Source: Weeksella virosa DSM 16922 | GTDB lineage: Bacteria; Bacteroidota; Bacteroidia; Flavobacteriales; Weeksellaceae | Direction: 5' to 3' | Assembly (NCBI RefSeq): GCF_000189415.1 | Contig: NC_015144.1 | Location: forward strand, 439,501-503,500 | DNA length: 64,000 nt | Notes under the pieces: generated by a model | The model's input: the letters and a program-made list of their open reading frames with translations, nothing else | What the model was told of the DNA's origin: nothing | The model's database searches: none | Made by a program: the position numbers and the translations under genes | In this document: positions 43,043 to 52,899 of the stretch, one piece after another | How positions within the stretch are numbered: position 1 is the stretch's first letter | How the letters are laid out: each line of letters starts with the position of its first letter

Positions 43043-45787
43043 TTATTTAAAAACTCGTTCTATTGTATCTTGTTGTATGATGGCGGATGTTTTGCTTGAG
43101 CCTGGCGCTGGTGAACCACTCTCTGCAGGACAAACAACATCGAAAGGTAATTTTCTAAACTTGCGTAAGATATACCCCCAAGCACCCATATTTTCTGGTT
43201 CTTCTTGTGCCCAGATTAATTGTTTTTGATTCTTGTATTTTTTGATGATAGCCTCCAACTTCTCTTCGTCGATAGGATACAGTTGCTCGATACGAACTAG
43301 AGCAGTTTTATCATCTCCTATCTCTTCTCTGTAGCTCTTCAATTCGTAATAAATCTTACCTGTACAGAAAACCAATTTAGTTACTTTTTTCGGATCTGCT
43401 GTTGCATCATCAATAATTTCTTGGAACTCACCGTTTGCAATCTCATCCATCGTTGAAACTACTTCTGGATGTCGTAACAGTGATTTTGGCGAGAAGACAA
43501 CCAATGGTTTACGATAATTGGTAACTACCTGTCTTCTCAATGCATGGAAAAAGTTTGCAGGTGTCGTAATGTCTACAATAAACATATTGTTTTCTGCTGC
43601 CAGTTGTAAGAAACGCTCCATACGAGCAGATGAATGCTCTGCTCCTTGACCTTCGTACCCATGAGGCAATAACATTACCAAACCATTTTGCATTTTCCAT
43701 TTGTCTTCAGCAGCTGAGATGTATTGGTCGATAATAATTTGGGCACCGTTAGCAAAGTCACCAAACTGTGCTTCCCAAAGAGTTAACCCTTTCGGGTAAG
43801 CCATTGCATACCCATAATCAAAACCAAGAACACCGTATTCTGATAGCAACGAATTGTATACACGGAAAACTCCTTGTTCTTTTCTTATTTCATTAAGAAG
43901 TATAATTTCTTCTTCTGTGTCTTCTGTTTTGATGACTGCATGGCGATGAGAGAAAGTACCTCGCTCTACGTCTTCACCCGACAAGCGAACATCATATCCT
44001 TCGAGCAACACACTTCCATACGCCATCAACTCAGCAGTCCCCCAATCGATCTTGTCTTCGGCAACTCCTTTTGCTCGAGCCTCTATTAAACGAGAAACTT
44101 TACGTATAAGCTTTTTACCTTCTGGTACAACTGCAATCGTATCGACAATTTCTTTCAATTTCTCTTTCGGGAAAGTTGTATCGGCTTTCGCCAATACTTC
44201 TGCTCTTGTAGCAATATGGTAATCTTTCCATACCTCTGGCATAAAAGCATCTAAGGTATTTTTCTCGATTGTTTTCGATTCGTTGAATTTTTCTTCCAGC
44301 AAATCTTTGTATTCTTTTTCTTTTTCTGCTACGATATTTTCTCCGATTGTTCCTTCTTTCAACAATTTGTCTTTATATATTTCACGAACATTCGGATGTT
44401 TAGCAATAATAGAATATAATTTTGGCTGAGTGAATTTAGGCTCATCTCCTTCGTTATGCCCATATTTTCTATATCCTAACAAATCGATAAAAACATCTTG
44501 CTGGAAACGGGCTCGGTAATCGGCTGCAAATCGCATTGCACGTACTACAGCCTCTGCATCATCGGCATTAACATGCATTACAGGAGAAAGGGTAACCTTT
44601 GCTATATCGGTACAATATATTGACGAACGCCCATCTAAATAATTCGTTGTAAAGCCAATTTGGTTATTGACTACAACATGAACAGTTCCTCCTGTTTTGT
44701 AGCCATCCAGATTCATCATTTGAACTACTTCGTATACAATTCCTTGTGCCGCAATTGCAGCATCACCATGTATATTGATTGGCAATACTTTCGAGTAATC
44801 TTCTTGATAATCTTGCTCTATTTTAGCCCGTGCTATCCCTAACACAATTGCATCAACAGTTTCTAGATGTGAAGGATTCGGTGCTAAATTTATTTTGATT
44901 TTTTTACCACCCACTGTTTCTACACTTGTAGAAGATCCCATGTGGTATTTCACATCCCCAGCAACCAAATCATCGTCGAAAGGTTTTCCCTCGAATTCAC
45001 TAAAAATGTGCGAATAAGGTTTTCTAAATATATTTGCTAAAGTATTAAGACGTCCACGGTGAGCCATCCCAATTATTACCTCTTCTACTCCATGCTTGTC
45101 TGCTGAAGTATTAATTAATTCATCCAAACCTGGAATCAACGATTCGTTTCCTTCTACCGAAAAACGTTTTTGTCCTACAAACTTGGTGTTTAAGAAGTTT
45201 TCGAATACGGTCGCTTCGTTTAGTTTTGATAAAATACGTTCTTTTTCTTCCTTGGTAAACTGAACATGATTGAGATTATTATTCAACCATTCTTGTATCC
45301 AGCGAATTTTCTCTGGGTCTCGGATATACATATATTCTACCCCGATAGAGTCGCAATACAAGCCTTCTAGGTGCTGAATAATCTCACGCAACGTTCGTGG
45401 CCCACCAATTCCCATAACGCTTCCTGCATTGAAGGTTTCGTCCAAATCAGCATCGGTAAGCCCAAAATGAGCTATATCAAGGTCAGGTGACCATTTTCTG
45501 CGTTCCCTAACCGGATTTGTTTTGGTAAAAAGGTGTCCTCGTGTGCGGTAAGCATCGATCAGATTAAGAATGTTAAATTCTTTCTGAACTTTTTCTGGCA
45601 CAAGATCAGTGTTGCCAGAAGTTTCGCTTGATAGGGGTTCACCATTATAGGTCTGATTAGCAAAATCATAACCCTGAAAAAATACTCTCCAACCAGCATC
45701 AACACTATCAGGATACTGGAGATATTGGTCATATAAGTCGCTTATATAATTAATATGAGCGGCGTTTAAAAATGAAAAACGATCCAT
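43043..45787 (-). CDS. sucA: 2-oxoglutarate dehydrogenase E1
   Basis: 914 residues from ATG 45787 (MDRFSFLNAAHINYISDLYDQYLQYPDSVD), the usual start; a longer reading from 45838 was rejected. The thiamine-diphosphate region is visible ('GMAHRGRLNTLANIFRKPYSHIFSEFEG', 'INIHGDAAIAAQGIVYE', and 'YRKYGHNEGDEPKFTQP'), followed by the transketolase pyrimidine domain and C-terminal domain ('KKYKNQKQLIWAQEEPENMGAW'). It decarboxylates 2-oxoglutarate in the TCA cycle. It heads the sucAB operon and is divergent from a sensor kinase gene. Confidence 0.97.
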   Translation of the reverse strand: MDRFSFLNAAHINYISDLYDQYLQYPDSVDAGWRVFFQGYDFANQTYNGEPLSSETSGNTDLVPEKVQKEFNILNLIDAYRTRGHLFTKTNPVRERRKWSPDLDIAHFGLTDADLDETFNAGSVMGIGGPRTLREIIQHLEGLYCDSIGVEYMYIRDPEKIRWIQEWLNNNLNHVQFTKEEKERILSKLNEATVFENFLNTKFVGQKRFSVEGNESLIPGLDELINTSADKHGVEEVIIGMAHRGRLNTLANIFRKPYSHIFSEFEGKPFDDDLVAGDVKYHMGSSTSVETVGGKKIKINLAPNPSHLETVDAIVLGIARAKIEQDYQEDYSKVLPINIHGDAAIAAQGIVYEVVQMMNLDGYKTGGTVHVVVNNQIGFTTNYLDGRSSIYCTDIAKVTLSPVMHVNADDAEAVVRAMRFAADYRARFQQDVFIDLLGYRKYGHNEGDEPKFTQPKLYSIIAKHPNVREIYKDKLLKEGTIGENIVAEKEKEYKDLLEEKFNESKTIEKNTLDAFMPEVWKDYHIATRAEVLAKADTTFPKEKLKEIVDTIAVVPEGKKLIRKVSRLIEARAKGVAEDKIDWGTAELMAYGSVLLEGYDVRLSGEDVERGTFSHRHAVIKTEDTEEEIILLNEIRKEQGVFRVYNSLLSEYGVLGFDYGYAMAYPKGLTLWEAQFGDFANGAQIIIDQYISAAEDKWKMQNGLVMLLPHGYEGQGAEHSSARMERFLQLAAENNMFIVDITTPANFFHALRRQVVTNYRKPLVVFSPKSLLRHPEVVSTMDEIANGEFQEIIDDATADPKKVTKLVFCTGKIYYELKSYREEIGDDKTALVRIEQLYPIDEEKLEAIIKKYKNQKQLIWAQEEPENMGAWGYILRKFRKLPFDVVCPAESGSPAPGSSKTSAIIQQDTIERVFK

Positions 45788-45815
45788 AAAAATTACTCTC
45801 TGTGAGATTGAGTTA

Positions 45816-45823
45816 CAAAAATA
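45816..45823 (-). promoter_or_regulatory. -7 promoter box for sucAB
   Basis: TATTTTTG on the minus strand, 28 bp before sucA. No TTG at normal spacing; a dyad lies further upstream at 45868-45886. Confidence 0.45.
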
Positions 45824-45867
45824 GGGTTTATTCAACATTTAAAAAAATTACATTTATCATTTTTATC

Positions 45868-45886
45868 GTTTGTTATGAAAACAAAC
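45868..45886. promoter_or_regulatory. 19-bp dyad between sucA and the sensor kinase gene
   Basis: Perfect 7-bp arms GTTTGTT / AACAAAC separated by 5 bp (ATGAA). It lies in a 151-bp divergent gap and just upstream of the kinase -7 box, so is a plausible operator. The regulator is unknown. Confidence 0.5.
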
Positions 45887-45902
45887 ATTAAAATAATTCG
45901 TT

Positions 45903-45910
45903 TATTTTTG
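45903..45910 (+). promoter_or_regulatory. -7 promoter box for the sensor kinase gene
   Basis: TATTTTTG on the plus strand, 28 bp before the start codon. The nearest TTG (45870-45872) is 30 bp away and lies in the dyad. Confidence 0.4.
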
Positions 45911-45938
45911 AAGAAATATTTAGTTATTTCAACTTTTA

Positions 45939-47090
45939 ATGAAGAAATTCTTTCAAAATACTCCTATTAATCGTTGGTTGTTTTTTCTTTTCATCTGCTT
46001 TTTCTTTGGCGGCACGCTCTACGTAAGTACTCGTTTTGTAAACAAACTAAAGCTAGAAGAAAAACAAAAGGTAGAATCCTATGCTAAAGCTCTAGAAATC
46101 TTGAGCGGTACTGACTTTGTTGATTCTCATGTGCAAGAATTTCTTTTCAAGATTGTCGAGAATAATACTTCGATTCCGGTTATTTTGGTGGATCAGAATT
46201 TCGAGATTTTAGAAACCAAAAATGTTCCTTCGCAAATTAGTGATAACGATAAAAAAATTGCCAAATACCTCAAAAACTTGCGTAAATCGCATGAAGCCAT
46301 CGAAATTATTCTACCAACTGGGAAAAATTATATTTATTACGAAAACTCAGATTTGCTCAATCAATTACGATATTATCCGTTGATTCTTATTTGCTTGATT
46401 AGCTTGTTTATTTTCTTCAGTTATTGGTATTTCAAGACGTTGAGAGAAACCGAAAAAAGTTATTTATGGGCCGGAATGGCAAAGGAAACAGCACACCAGA
46501 TTGGCACACCCCTTTCTTCTTTGATGGGCTGGATAGAGTTATTGAAACTCGAAGAGATCGACCAAACCTCTGTGAAGGAAATAGAAAAAGATGTATATCG
46601 ATTGAATCAGATTGCCGAACGTTTCTCGAAAATTGGGTCATCAACCGAACTAAAACCTAGCAACGTTGTCGATGTCTCTAGAAGAACAATGGAGTATTTA
46701 CGCAACCGATTATCCCGTAATATCGAATTTAAATTTCATGCTACCGATGACGAAATTCTGCTCAACCTCAGCGAACCACTTTTTAGCTGGGTACTCGAAA
46801 ACTTAATGAAGAATGCCGCCGATGCCATGGAAAACAAAGGCTTGATTGGTTTGTATCTTACCGATTACGAAGATACGGTGGTAATTAGTTTGCAAGATAC
46901 TGGGCCGGGTATTCCGAAAAAACTGCAAAAGAAAATTTTCGAACCTGGATTCACCACTAAAAAAAGAGGTTGGGGACTTGGCTTATCGCTTGCCAAACGA
47001 ATCATAGAAGATTACCATAAAGGGAAAATCTACATCGAACATTCGTCTAAAGAGAAAGGCACTGAATTTACCATTGTCCTAAAAAAATAA
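45939..47090 (+). CDS. Sensor histidine kinase (orphan)
   Basis: 383 residues. Two membrane helices (about 12-30 and 146-164) flank a ~115-residue periplasmic sensor. The dimerisation/phosphoacceptor segment is 'GMAKETAHQIGTPLSSLMGWIE' with His186. The ATPase domain shows N box 'LENLMKNAADAME', G1 'DTGPGIP', F 'KIFEPGFTTK' and G2 'GWGLGLSLAKRI'. This HATPase_c kinase lacks a HAMP linker. No response regulator is adjacent, so its partner is elsewhere. Divergent from sucAB. Confidence 0.93.
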   Translation: MKKFFQNTPINRWLFFLFICFFFGGTLYVSTRFVNKLKLEEKQKVESYAKALEILSGTDFVDSHVQEFLFKIVENNTSIPVILVDQNFEILETKNVPSQISDNDKKIAKYLKNLRKSHEAIEIILPTGKNYIYYENSDLLNQLRYYPLILICLISLFIFFSYWYFKTLRETEKSYLWAGMAKETAHQIGTPLSSLMGWIELLKLEEIDQTSVKEIEKDVYRLNQIAERFSKIGSSTELKPSNVVDVSRRTMEYLRNRLSRNIEFKFHATDDEILLNLSEPLFSWVLENLMKNAADAMENKGLIGLYLTDYEDTVVISLQDTGPGIPKKLQKKIFEPGFTTKKRGWGLGLSLAKRIIEDYHKGKIYIEHSSKEKGTEFTIVLKK

Positions 47091-47165
47091 TTTTTTTTAT
47101 TAAAAACTAATCTTTAACCAAATCTAAAGGACTTGAGTGTTGAAAATATTTTTTTCAAACATAAA

Positions 47166-47196
47166 AAAGCCTACAACATTGTAGACTTCTTTCTAG
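47166..47196. terminator. Bidirectional terminator between the kinase gene and mgtE
   Basis: Stem CTACAA-CA-TTGTAG (47171-47184) with A-run before and T-rich sequence after, between convergent genes. Confidence 0.65.
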
Positions 47197-47229
47197 CGAT
47201 ATCTTATTTTTTTTTATACTGAGTAATGC

Positions 47230-48588
47230 CTAAAAGCCAAGAATCATTTTTGCAATCATAAAATAGATAAACACCCCTAATATATCGTTACTTGTCGTAA
47301 TGAATGGCCCTGTAGAGACAGCCGGATCCATTCCACGCTTATGTAATAATGTTGGGATAAATGTCCCGATAATAGCAGCATTAATAATTACAGTAATAAG
47401 AGCCAAACAAATGGTTAGAGAGATTTTATAACTCGTCCCAAACACAAAATGACTAATTGATAAAACGACTATTGCAATGATGAGTCCGTTGAGCAATCCG
47501 AGTAAAAACTCTTTACCTAACAACTTCAGTACACTGCTATTTTTCAACGATCCATTTGCCAAACTCTGCACTATAATCGCAGAAGATTGTATCCCTACAT
47601 TCCCGGCTGTGGATTGTATCAGAGGTACAAAAGTTAAGAGAATGGTATATTGGGCTAGTTCTTCACTCAGACCATTCATGATTCCGGCGGCTCCTATCCC
47701 ACCAAACATACCGATCAATAGCCATGGAATTCTTGCACGTGTCAAGCGCCAAATCGAGTCATCGGTATCTACATTTTGTGTAATACCGGCTGCTAATTGG
47801 TAATTTTCTTCGGCTTCTTCACGGATGACATCTATTACATCATCTACTGTAATTACCCCAACAAGACGCTTCAATTCATCGACTACCGGAATTTCGTATA
47901 AGTCGTATTTGGTAATCACATTGGCTACTTCTACATCGGTCGTAAAGGTGTTTACATATTGTATCTTATCATTGAAAACATCTTCTATTTTGGTGTTTGA
48001 TGAGGTCGTTAAAAGTTTTTTCAAACTCAAAATCCCTAACAATCGTTCATCTTTATCTACAACATAAATGGAGAATACCTCTTCCATTTCTTCTGCTTGC
48101 CTGCGCATTTGCTTTACTGCGGTAATGATCGACCAATCTTTGTAAACCTTGATATATTCTTTTCCCATCAAACCACCTGCGGTGTCTTCGTCGTACTTTA
48201 GTAGTTCGACAATTTCTTTGGCATGTTCGGGGTCTTCTATCTGAGAAATAACTTCTACTTTCTTACGATCGGATAATTCGCTAATTACATCGGCCGCGTC
48301 ATCGGTATCCATTTCGTTGATTACTTCTTCTGCAATTTCTTTTGCCGAGAAAGTTTTTAGGATTTTTTTCCGATCCTCTTCTTCAAGCTCTAAGAGTACA
48401 TTTGCCGAGACTTCATTATCCAACAAATCAATAACAAAAGATTGTTCTTCTACAGATAATTCGCTCATCACTTCGGCAATATCTGCCGGGTGCAAATCTC
48501 CTATTAGCGATTTTACCGCTCGTCCGTTGCGGTCTTTTATATCGGCTATTAGATCAGTGATATGCTCTTTTGTAATTTCTTCGTTCAT
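47230..48588 (-). CDS. mgtE: Magnesium transporter MgtE
   Basis: 452 residues, standard length. N-domain of helical repeats (about 10-130, 'IADIKDRNGRAVKSLIGDLHPADIAEVMSELSVEEQ'), two CBS domains ('VVDKDERLLGILSLKKLL' and 'VVDELKRLVGVITVDDVIDVI', about 135-255), a plug helix and five membrane helices with 'FVPLIQSTAGNVGIQSSAIIVQSLANG' and 'RGMDPAVSTGPFITTSNDILGV', the MgtE ion-path motifs. A Mg2+ channel gated by cytosolic Mg2+. Starts 4 bp after ksgA, in the same operon. Confidence 0.96.
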   Translation of the reverse strand: MNEEITKEHITDLIADIKDRNGRAVKSLIGDLHPADIAEVMSELSVEEQSFVIDLLDNEVSANVLLELEEEDRKKILKTFSAKEIAEEVINEMDTDDAADVISELSDRKKVEVISQIEDPEHAKEIVELLKYDEDTAGGLMGKEYIKVYKDWSIITAVKQMRRQAEEMEEVFSIYVVDKDERLLGILSLKKLLTTSSNTKIEDVFNDKIQYVNTFTTDVEVANVITKYDLYEIPVVDELKRLVGVITVDDVIDVIREEAEENYQLAAGITQNVDTDDSIWRLTRARIPWLLIGMFGGIGAAGIMNGLSEELAQYTILLTFVPLIQSTAGNVGIQSSAIIVQSLANGSLKNSSVLKLLGKEFLLGLLNGLIIAIVVLSISHFVFGTSYKISLTICLALITVIINAAIIGTFIPTLLHKRGMDPAVSTGPFITTSNDILGVFIYFMIAKMILGF

Positions 48589-48592
48589 AGGT

Positions 48593-49357
48593 TTACTTCA
48601 TTCTTTTTGTTAGTTCTAGAAAATCCTCTACACTTAGCTGTTCTGCTCGTAAATTTAACAATTCATTTTCTTTCATCGTATCGGGAATACCCAAAGATTT
48701 TAGTGCATTGCGTAATGTTTTTCGCCGTTGATTGAAAGCAGTTTTTACCACAGTAAAGAAAAGTTTCTCATCTACTTCGGGTAAAGTTGATCGGTAACGT
48801 TTCATCCGGATAACGCCCGATTTTACTTTTGGTGGAGGCGTAAAAACGTTTTCACTTACTGTAAACAGATAATCTACTTGATAGAAAGCCTGTGCTAACA
48901 CAGAAAGTATGCCATAAACCCTACTACCTTTTGGGGCTGCAATACGTTCGGCAACTTCTTTCTGGAACATACCTACCACTTCGGGCACTTTATTTTTTTC
49001 TTCTAGTATCTTGAAAATAATCTGCGAAGAAATATTGTATGGGAAATTCCCTAAAACAGCCAAATCATCTGTGAAACGACTAAAATCCATCTTCAGAAAA
49101 TCTTCTTCATAAATAATCAAATCGGGATAAAAAGGCACATAATTCTCCTCTAGATACGCAACCGATTCGGTATCGATTTCTACAACCGATATTTTTTTAT
49201 TGGCCTGTAATATATATTTGGTTAACACCCCCATCCCAGGACCAATCTCTAAGACTTGTTGATAATTGTCCCAAGTAAGTCCCTCGGCGATTTTTTGTGC
49301 CACTTGCTCATCATTAAGGAAATGTTGACCTAAATGTTTTTTTGCTCTTACTTTCAA
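48593..49357 (-). CDS. rsmA: 16S rRNA (adenine1518/1519-N6)-dimethyltransferase
   Basis: 254 residues of the KsgA/RsmA family. '[25 protein letters not shown]' (the QHFL signature), SAM motif I '[16 protein letters not shown]', 'DFLKMDF', and the catalytic '[17 protein letters not shown]'. It dimethylates two adenosines in helix 45 of 16S rRNA late in small-subunit assembly. ATG 49357 gives the usual N-terminus. Transcribed into mgtE (4 bp apart) and divergent from ftsX. Confidence 0.96.
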   Translation of the reverse strand: MKVRAKKHLGQHFLNDEQVAQKIAEGLTWDNYQQVLEIGPGMGVLTKYILQANKKISVVEIDTESVAYLEENYVPFYPDLIIYEEDFLKMDFSRFTDDLAVLGNFPYNISSQIIFKILEEKNKVPEVVGMFQKEVAERIAAPKGSRVYGILSVLAQAFYQVDYLFTVSENVFTPPPKVKSGVIRMKRYRSTLPEVDEKLFFTVVKTAFNQRRKTLRNALKSLGIPDTMKENELLNLRAEQLSVEDFLELTKRMK

Positions 49358-49453
49358 GTTTTCTGTAATTTTATGATATGTTTAACCAACTTATTGGTTG
49401 TATCTTTTCTTTGCAATCAAGTTTTTTTTATCTTAGCCCCAAAAATAACCCAA

Positions 49454-50344
49454 ATGTCAAAAACGAGCGAGAAATTCGAAAAGAGAAGACTTCGATCTTC
49501 CAACTTTACTGTAGTAATTAGTATCTCTTTGGTCTTATTTCTTTTAGGTATTTTTGGTTTAATTATTATCAATGCTCAAAGTTATGCTGAATATATTAAA
49601 AGAGAACTAAAATTAGAAGCCTTTTTTAGAAATGAATACGACGCCAAGCAACAAGACAAAGAAATAGAAAACCAAGCCAACTATATCGATTCGCTAAAAA
49701 CTCAGCATGTTTTTATAGAATCCACTAAATATATCAGCAAAGAAGATGCATCAAAAATTGCCAAACAAGAGTTAGGCATCGACGATACTTCTTTGTTCGA
49801 AGAAAATATCTATCCAGCTTCGGTCCAAATCACCCTCAAACCCGACTATGTTGATCCATCGAAAATCGATAGCATCAAATCTATCATCCAGCGTAATCCT
49901 ATCATAGACGAAGTCGTGAACGATGATCAACTCATGGTGCAGGTTTACAACAGTATCGATAAAATAACCTTTTGGTTGATGGCCTTTGCAGGTGTTTTCT
50001 TGTTCATTGTTATTATTCTCATCAACAACTCGTTACGTCTGAAAATTTACGCCAAACGCTTCAGTATCAAAACCATGCAATTGGTAGGAGCGCGTAGACG
50101 ATTCATTATTGCCCCTTTCTTGTTAGAAAGTGCTGTTTTGGGCCTGATTGGTGCTACAGTTGCAATTCTTATTTTGGGTGGATTGTGGTATTATTTCGCT
50201 AATACGGTCAACTACACATTATGGAACGATAAATATACTTTCTTGATTATTCTCTTGATTGGCCTAGGGATGATTATCGCCGTCTTGAGTACGCTTTTCG
50301 CTTCTTGGAGATATTTACGTCTAAAAACAGATCAATTATATTAA
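49454..50344 (+). CDS. ftsX: Cell division protein FtsX
   Basis: 296 residues from ATG 49454 (MSKTSEKFEKRRLRSSNF); an upstream in-frame ATG at 49334 overlaps rsmA and was rejected. There are four membrane helices (about 23-45, 178-200, 225-250, 270-290). A periplasmic domain lies between the first two, and the permease-type FtsX domain 'KIYAKRFSIKTMQLVGARRRFIIAPFLLESAVLGLIGA' follows. With FtsE it controls septal cell-wall hydrolases; ftsE is not in this window. First gene of ftsX-DUF3098-uppP-truB. Confidence 0.93.
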   Translation: MSKTSEKFEKRRLRSSNFTVVISISLVLFLLGIFGLIIINAQSYAEYIKRELKLEAFFRNEYDAKQQDKEIENQANYIDSLKTQHVFIESTKYISKEDASKIAKQELGIDDTSLFEENIYPASVQITLKPDYVDPSKIDSIKSIIQRNPIIDEVVNDDQLMVQVYNSIDKITFWLMAFAGVFLFIVIILINNSLRLKIYAKRFSIKTMQLVGARRRFIIAPFLLESAVLGLIGATVAILILGGLWYYFANTVNYTLWNDKYTFLIILLIGLGMIIAVLSTLFASWRYLRLKTDQLY

Positions 50345-50361
50345 GACATTATACAGGACTT

Positions 50362-50655
50362 ATGGGCTCTAAAAACACAAGCATTTATCAGTCGGGAAAA
50401 AAGCAAAACGTACCATTTTTGTTCGGTAAAAGAAATTACCTTTTCATGGGAATCGGTATAGCATGCATCATTCTCGGTTTTTTTCTTATGACCGGACATG
50501 ATGCCAATACACAACCCGATGGCACCTATGACCCAACGTATTGGAACGAAGATATCTATTCTTTTACCCGAATAAGACTAGCCCCAATCCTTATTATTAT
50601 TGGTTTTGTACTCGAAATCTATGCTATTTTAACCTCATCAAAAGAAACCGAATAA
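50362..50655 (+). CDS. DUF3098 membrane protein
   Basis: 97 residues from ATG 50362, with two membrane helices (about 27-46 and 72-91). 'FLFGKRNYLFMGIGIACIILGFFLM' and 'TRIRLAPILIIIGFVLEIYAIL' match the DUF3098 family, a small bacteroidotal protein nearly always found between ftsX and uppP. Its function is unknown; position suggests a link to cell-wall synthesis or division. An upstream in-frame ATG (50305) overlaps ftsX and was rejected. Confidence 0.88.
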   Translation: MGSKNTSIYQSGKKQNVPFLFGKRNYLFMGIGIACIILGFFLMTGHDANTQPDGTYDPTYWNEDIYSFTRIRLAPILIIIGFVLEIYAILTSSKETE

Positions 50656-50664
50656 TACCACTCT

Positions 50665-51543
50665 ATGAATACATTAGAAGCCATCATTATTGCAATAATA
50701 GAAGGTCTTACCGAATATTTACCTATTTCTTCTACCGCTCATATGGGATTCACCGCTGCTTTGCTGGGTTTAGAAGAAAGTGAATTCCTGAAAATGTTTC
50801 AAGTTTCGATTCAATTTGGAGCCATCCTTTCTATTGTAGTTTTGTATTGGAAAAAATTTTTCGATTTCTCGAACTTCAATTTCTATCTAAAATTAATCAT
50901 CGCTGTAATCCCTGCACTTTTTTTGGGGTATCTATTTGATGATAAAATAGAAGCTGTCTTGGGTAACCAAATTGCCATTTCAACGGTTTTAGTCATCGGT
51001 GGAGTGATTCTAATTTTTTGTGACAAATGGTTTAAAAACCCAAAAATACTCGACGAAAAAGAAATCTCTTACAAAAAAGCATTTATCATTGGCTTTTGGC
51101 AATGCCTAGCAATGATGCCTGGCACAAGCCGCTCTGCCGCCTCTATCATCGGGGGAATGACCCAAGGCTTGAGTAGAAAAGCTGCTGCAGAATTTTCCTT
51201 CTTCTTGGCTGTACCAACCATGTTGGCCGTTACGGTTTATTCGATCTTCGTGAAAACATGGGGTAAAGGAACACCCAACGAAATGAAAGGCTACGAAATG
51301 ATTCTACAAGACAATCATCATATTATGCTTTTTGCCTTAGGCAATATAATCGCTTTTGTCGTGGCTCTAATTGCCGTTAAAACATTTATCGCTTTCCTTA
51401 CCAAATATGGTTTCAAAGTATGGGGGTGGTATCGTATCATTATCGGAGTTGTTTTGTTGATTTACTTCTGGAATCAACCCCAAAAAGAGAACGTAACCGA
51501 AATACCCCAAGCCGATATCACTTTTAATCCTACCAAAGAATGA
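50665..51543 (+). CDS. uppP: Undecaprenyl-diphosphatase UppP (BacA)
   Basis: 292 residues, multi-helix membrane protein. The two signature motifs are clear: 'IEGLTEYLPISSTAH' near residues 12-26 and 'PGTSRSAASIIGGM' near 153-166, which supply the catalytic Glu and Ser/Arg. It removes one phosphate from undecaprenyl-PP to recycle the lipid carrier for peptidoglycan. It lies 9 bp after the DUF3098 gene and overlaps truB by 4 bp (ATGA), so the genes are coupled. Its 3' end contains a TCCTACCAAA oligomer. Confidence 0.96.
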   Translation: MNTLEAIIIAIIEGLTEYLPISSTAHMGFTAALLGLEESEFLKMFQVSIQFGAILSIVVLYWKKFFDFSNFNFYLKLIIAVIPALFLGYLFDDKIEAVLGNQIAISTVLVIGGVILIFCDKWFKNPKILDEKEISYKKAFIIGFWQCLAMMPGTSRSAASIIGGMTQGLSRKAAAEFSFFLAVPTMLAVTVYSIFVKTWGKGTPNEMKGYEMILQDNHHIMLFALGNIIAFVVALIAVKTFIAFLTKYGFKVWGWYRIIIGVVLLIYFWNQPQKENVTEIPQADITFNPTKE

Positions 51544-52232
51544 CCGTTGAAGATATACAAAACGGACAAGTTTTCTTGATCGACAAACCATTGGATTGGA
51601 CGTCCTTTGATGTAGTGAATAAAATCCGTTGGAATCTTAGGAAAACCTATCAATTGAAAAAAATAAAGGTAGGACATGCAGGTACTTTAGACCCTAAAGC
51701 TACTGGGCTGTTAATTGTTTGTTGTGGGAAAATGACCAAACAAATCGATCAGATTCAAGCACAACATAAAACATACACTGGTACAATCAAACTAGATGCC
51801 ACTACACCGACTTATGATTTAGAGTCTGAGGAGGATTGCCAATTCTCGACTGCACATCTTACCGAAGAGAAAATCCATGAGACCACAAAACAATTTATAG
51901 GGAAGATTGATCAGGTTCCGCCTCTACATTCGGCCATAAAAAAAGACGGAAAACGTTTGTATGAAATCGCTCGAGCAGGAGAAACAATCGAAATAGAACC
52001 GAGAAAAATAGAAATTTTATCCTTCAAAATCACTCGTATCGAGTTACCTTTTGTCGATTTCGAAGTCGTTTGTAGCAAAGGGACTTACATACGGTCTTTG
52101 GCTTTTGATTTTGGTAGAAGTCTTCAGGTCGGAGGATATTTAACTGCACTTTGCCGTACTAAAATCGGAGATTATGCACTGAAAGATGCAGACAACTCTG
52201 TACTGAATCTCATCGCCGACACAGAAAACTAA
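51540..52232 (+). CDS. truB: tRNA pseudouridine-55 synthase
   Basis: 230 residues. 'FLIDKPLDWTSFDVVNKIRW' and the catalytic 'VGHAGTLDPKATGLL' with Asp51 are TruB hallmarks; 'KGTYIRSLAFDFGRSL' near 185 completes the fold. It converts U55 in the T-loop of tRNAs. No C-terminal PUA extension, as usual in Bacteroidota. It starts in the ATGA overlap with uppP and ends in a 4-bp tail-to-tail overlap with the convergent hydrolase gene. Confidence 0.96.
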   Translation: MTVEDIQNGQVFLIDKPLDWTSFDVVNKIRWNLRKTYQLKKIKVGHAGTLDPKATGLLIVCCGKMTKQIDQIQAQHKTYTGTIKLDATTPTYDLESEEDCQFSTAHLTEEKIHETTKQFIGKIDQVPPLHSAIKKDGKRLYEIARAGETIEIEPRKIEILSFKITRIELPFVDFEVVCSKGTYIRSLAFDFGRSLQVGGYLTALCRTKIGDYALKDADNSVLNLIADTEN

Positions 52233-52897
52233 CCCAAATAATCATCCAAAACTCTATTGATTACAGCACTTACTCTTTTAGGTTTTTGCCGAACCATTAT
52301 ATGCGTACCACCATCGATTACAATCGGATTTTTGATATATTGAATAGGAAAAACAATATCTTTATTACCGTGAATATGGGTGACATTATTTTCTCTATAC
52401 TGTTGCGAATGTTTCCAATGGACTATTTTGTGAATCGACCATCGTAAATATGCTTTGTTTCTATACTGAAAAATATCGTCTATAGAATCTCTTTTTTTGG
52501 TATAATATAACTTTCGCATTACCGTGTAAGAGAAAAAAGAATTAGAACTTATAAATCCTAAAGGCATCAATCGATGTGCATTGATATGTGAAGACCAGCG
52601 CATATAAGGAGGTAATTCTTCTCGATTTTTCACAGTCGAAATAAGGAAATTGTGTTCCGGCTTCACAAAACGGTTCATCTCTTGCACAATAATTCCGCCA
52701 AATGACAATCCCATCAACATAAATTTCTCATTCAGGTTGATAGGTGACAACATTCTTTCTGCATAATGTGCAAGAGATTCGTCGTCGGATTCGGGCAATA
52801 ACCAAGGCAAGTCTACCAACTCGAAACCAGAACGAAGCTGAAGACTCGAGAAAGCTTTTTCGTTCGCACCCAATCCACTTACATGATAAATTTTCAT
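52229..52897 (-). CDS. Alpha/beta hydrolase
   Basis: 222 residues. Nucleophile elbow 'GLSFGG' with Ser65, a likely acid in 'HGNKDIVFP' and base in 'DGGTHIM', the alpha/beta-hydrolase order. The N-terminus 'MKIYHVSGLGANEKAFSSLQL' resembles YqiA/esterase-like proteins. No signal peptide. It starts 2 bp after the stop of the AraC regulator gene, so they form an operon. Substrate unknown. Confidence 0.8.
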   Translation of the reverse strand: MKIYHVSGLGANEKAFSSLQLRSGFELVDLPWLLPESDDESLAHYAERMLSPINLNEKFMLMGLSFGGIIVQEMNRFVKPEHNFLISTVKNREELPPYMRWSSHINAHRLMPLGFISSNSFFSYTVMRKLYYTKKRDSIDDIFQYRNKAYLRWSIHKIVHWKHSQQYRENNVTHIHGNKDIVFPIQYIKNPIVIDGGTHIMVRQKPKRVSAVINRVLDDYLG

Positions 52898-52899
52898 AC

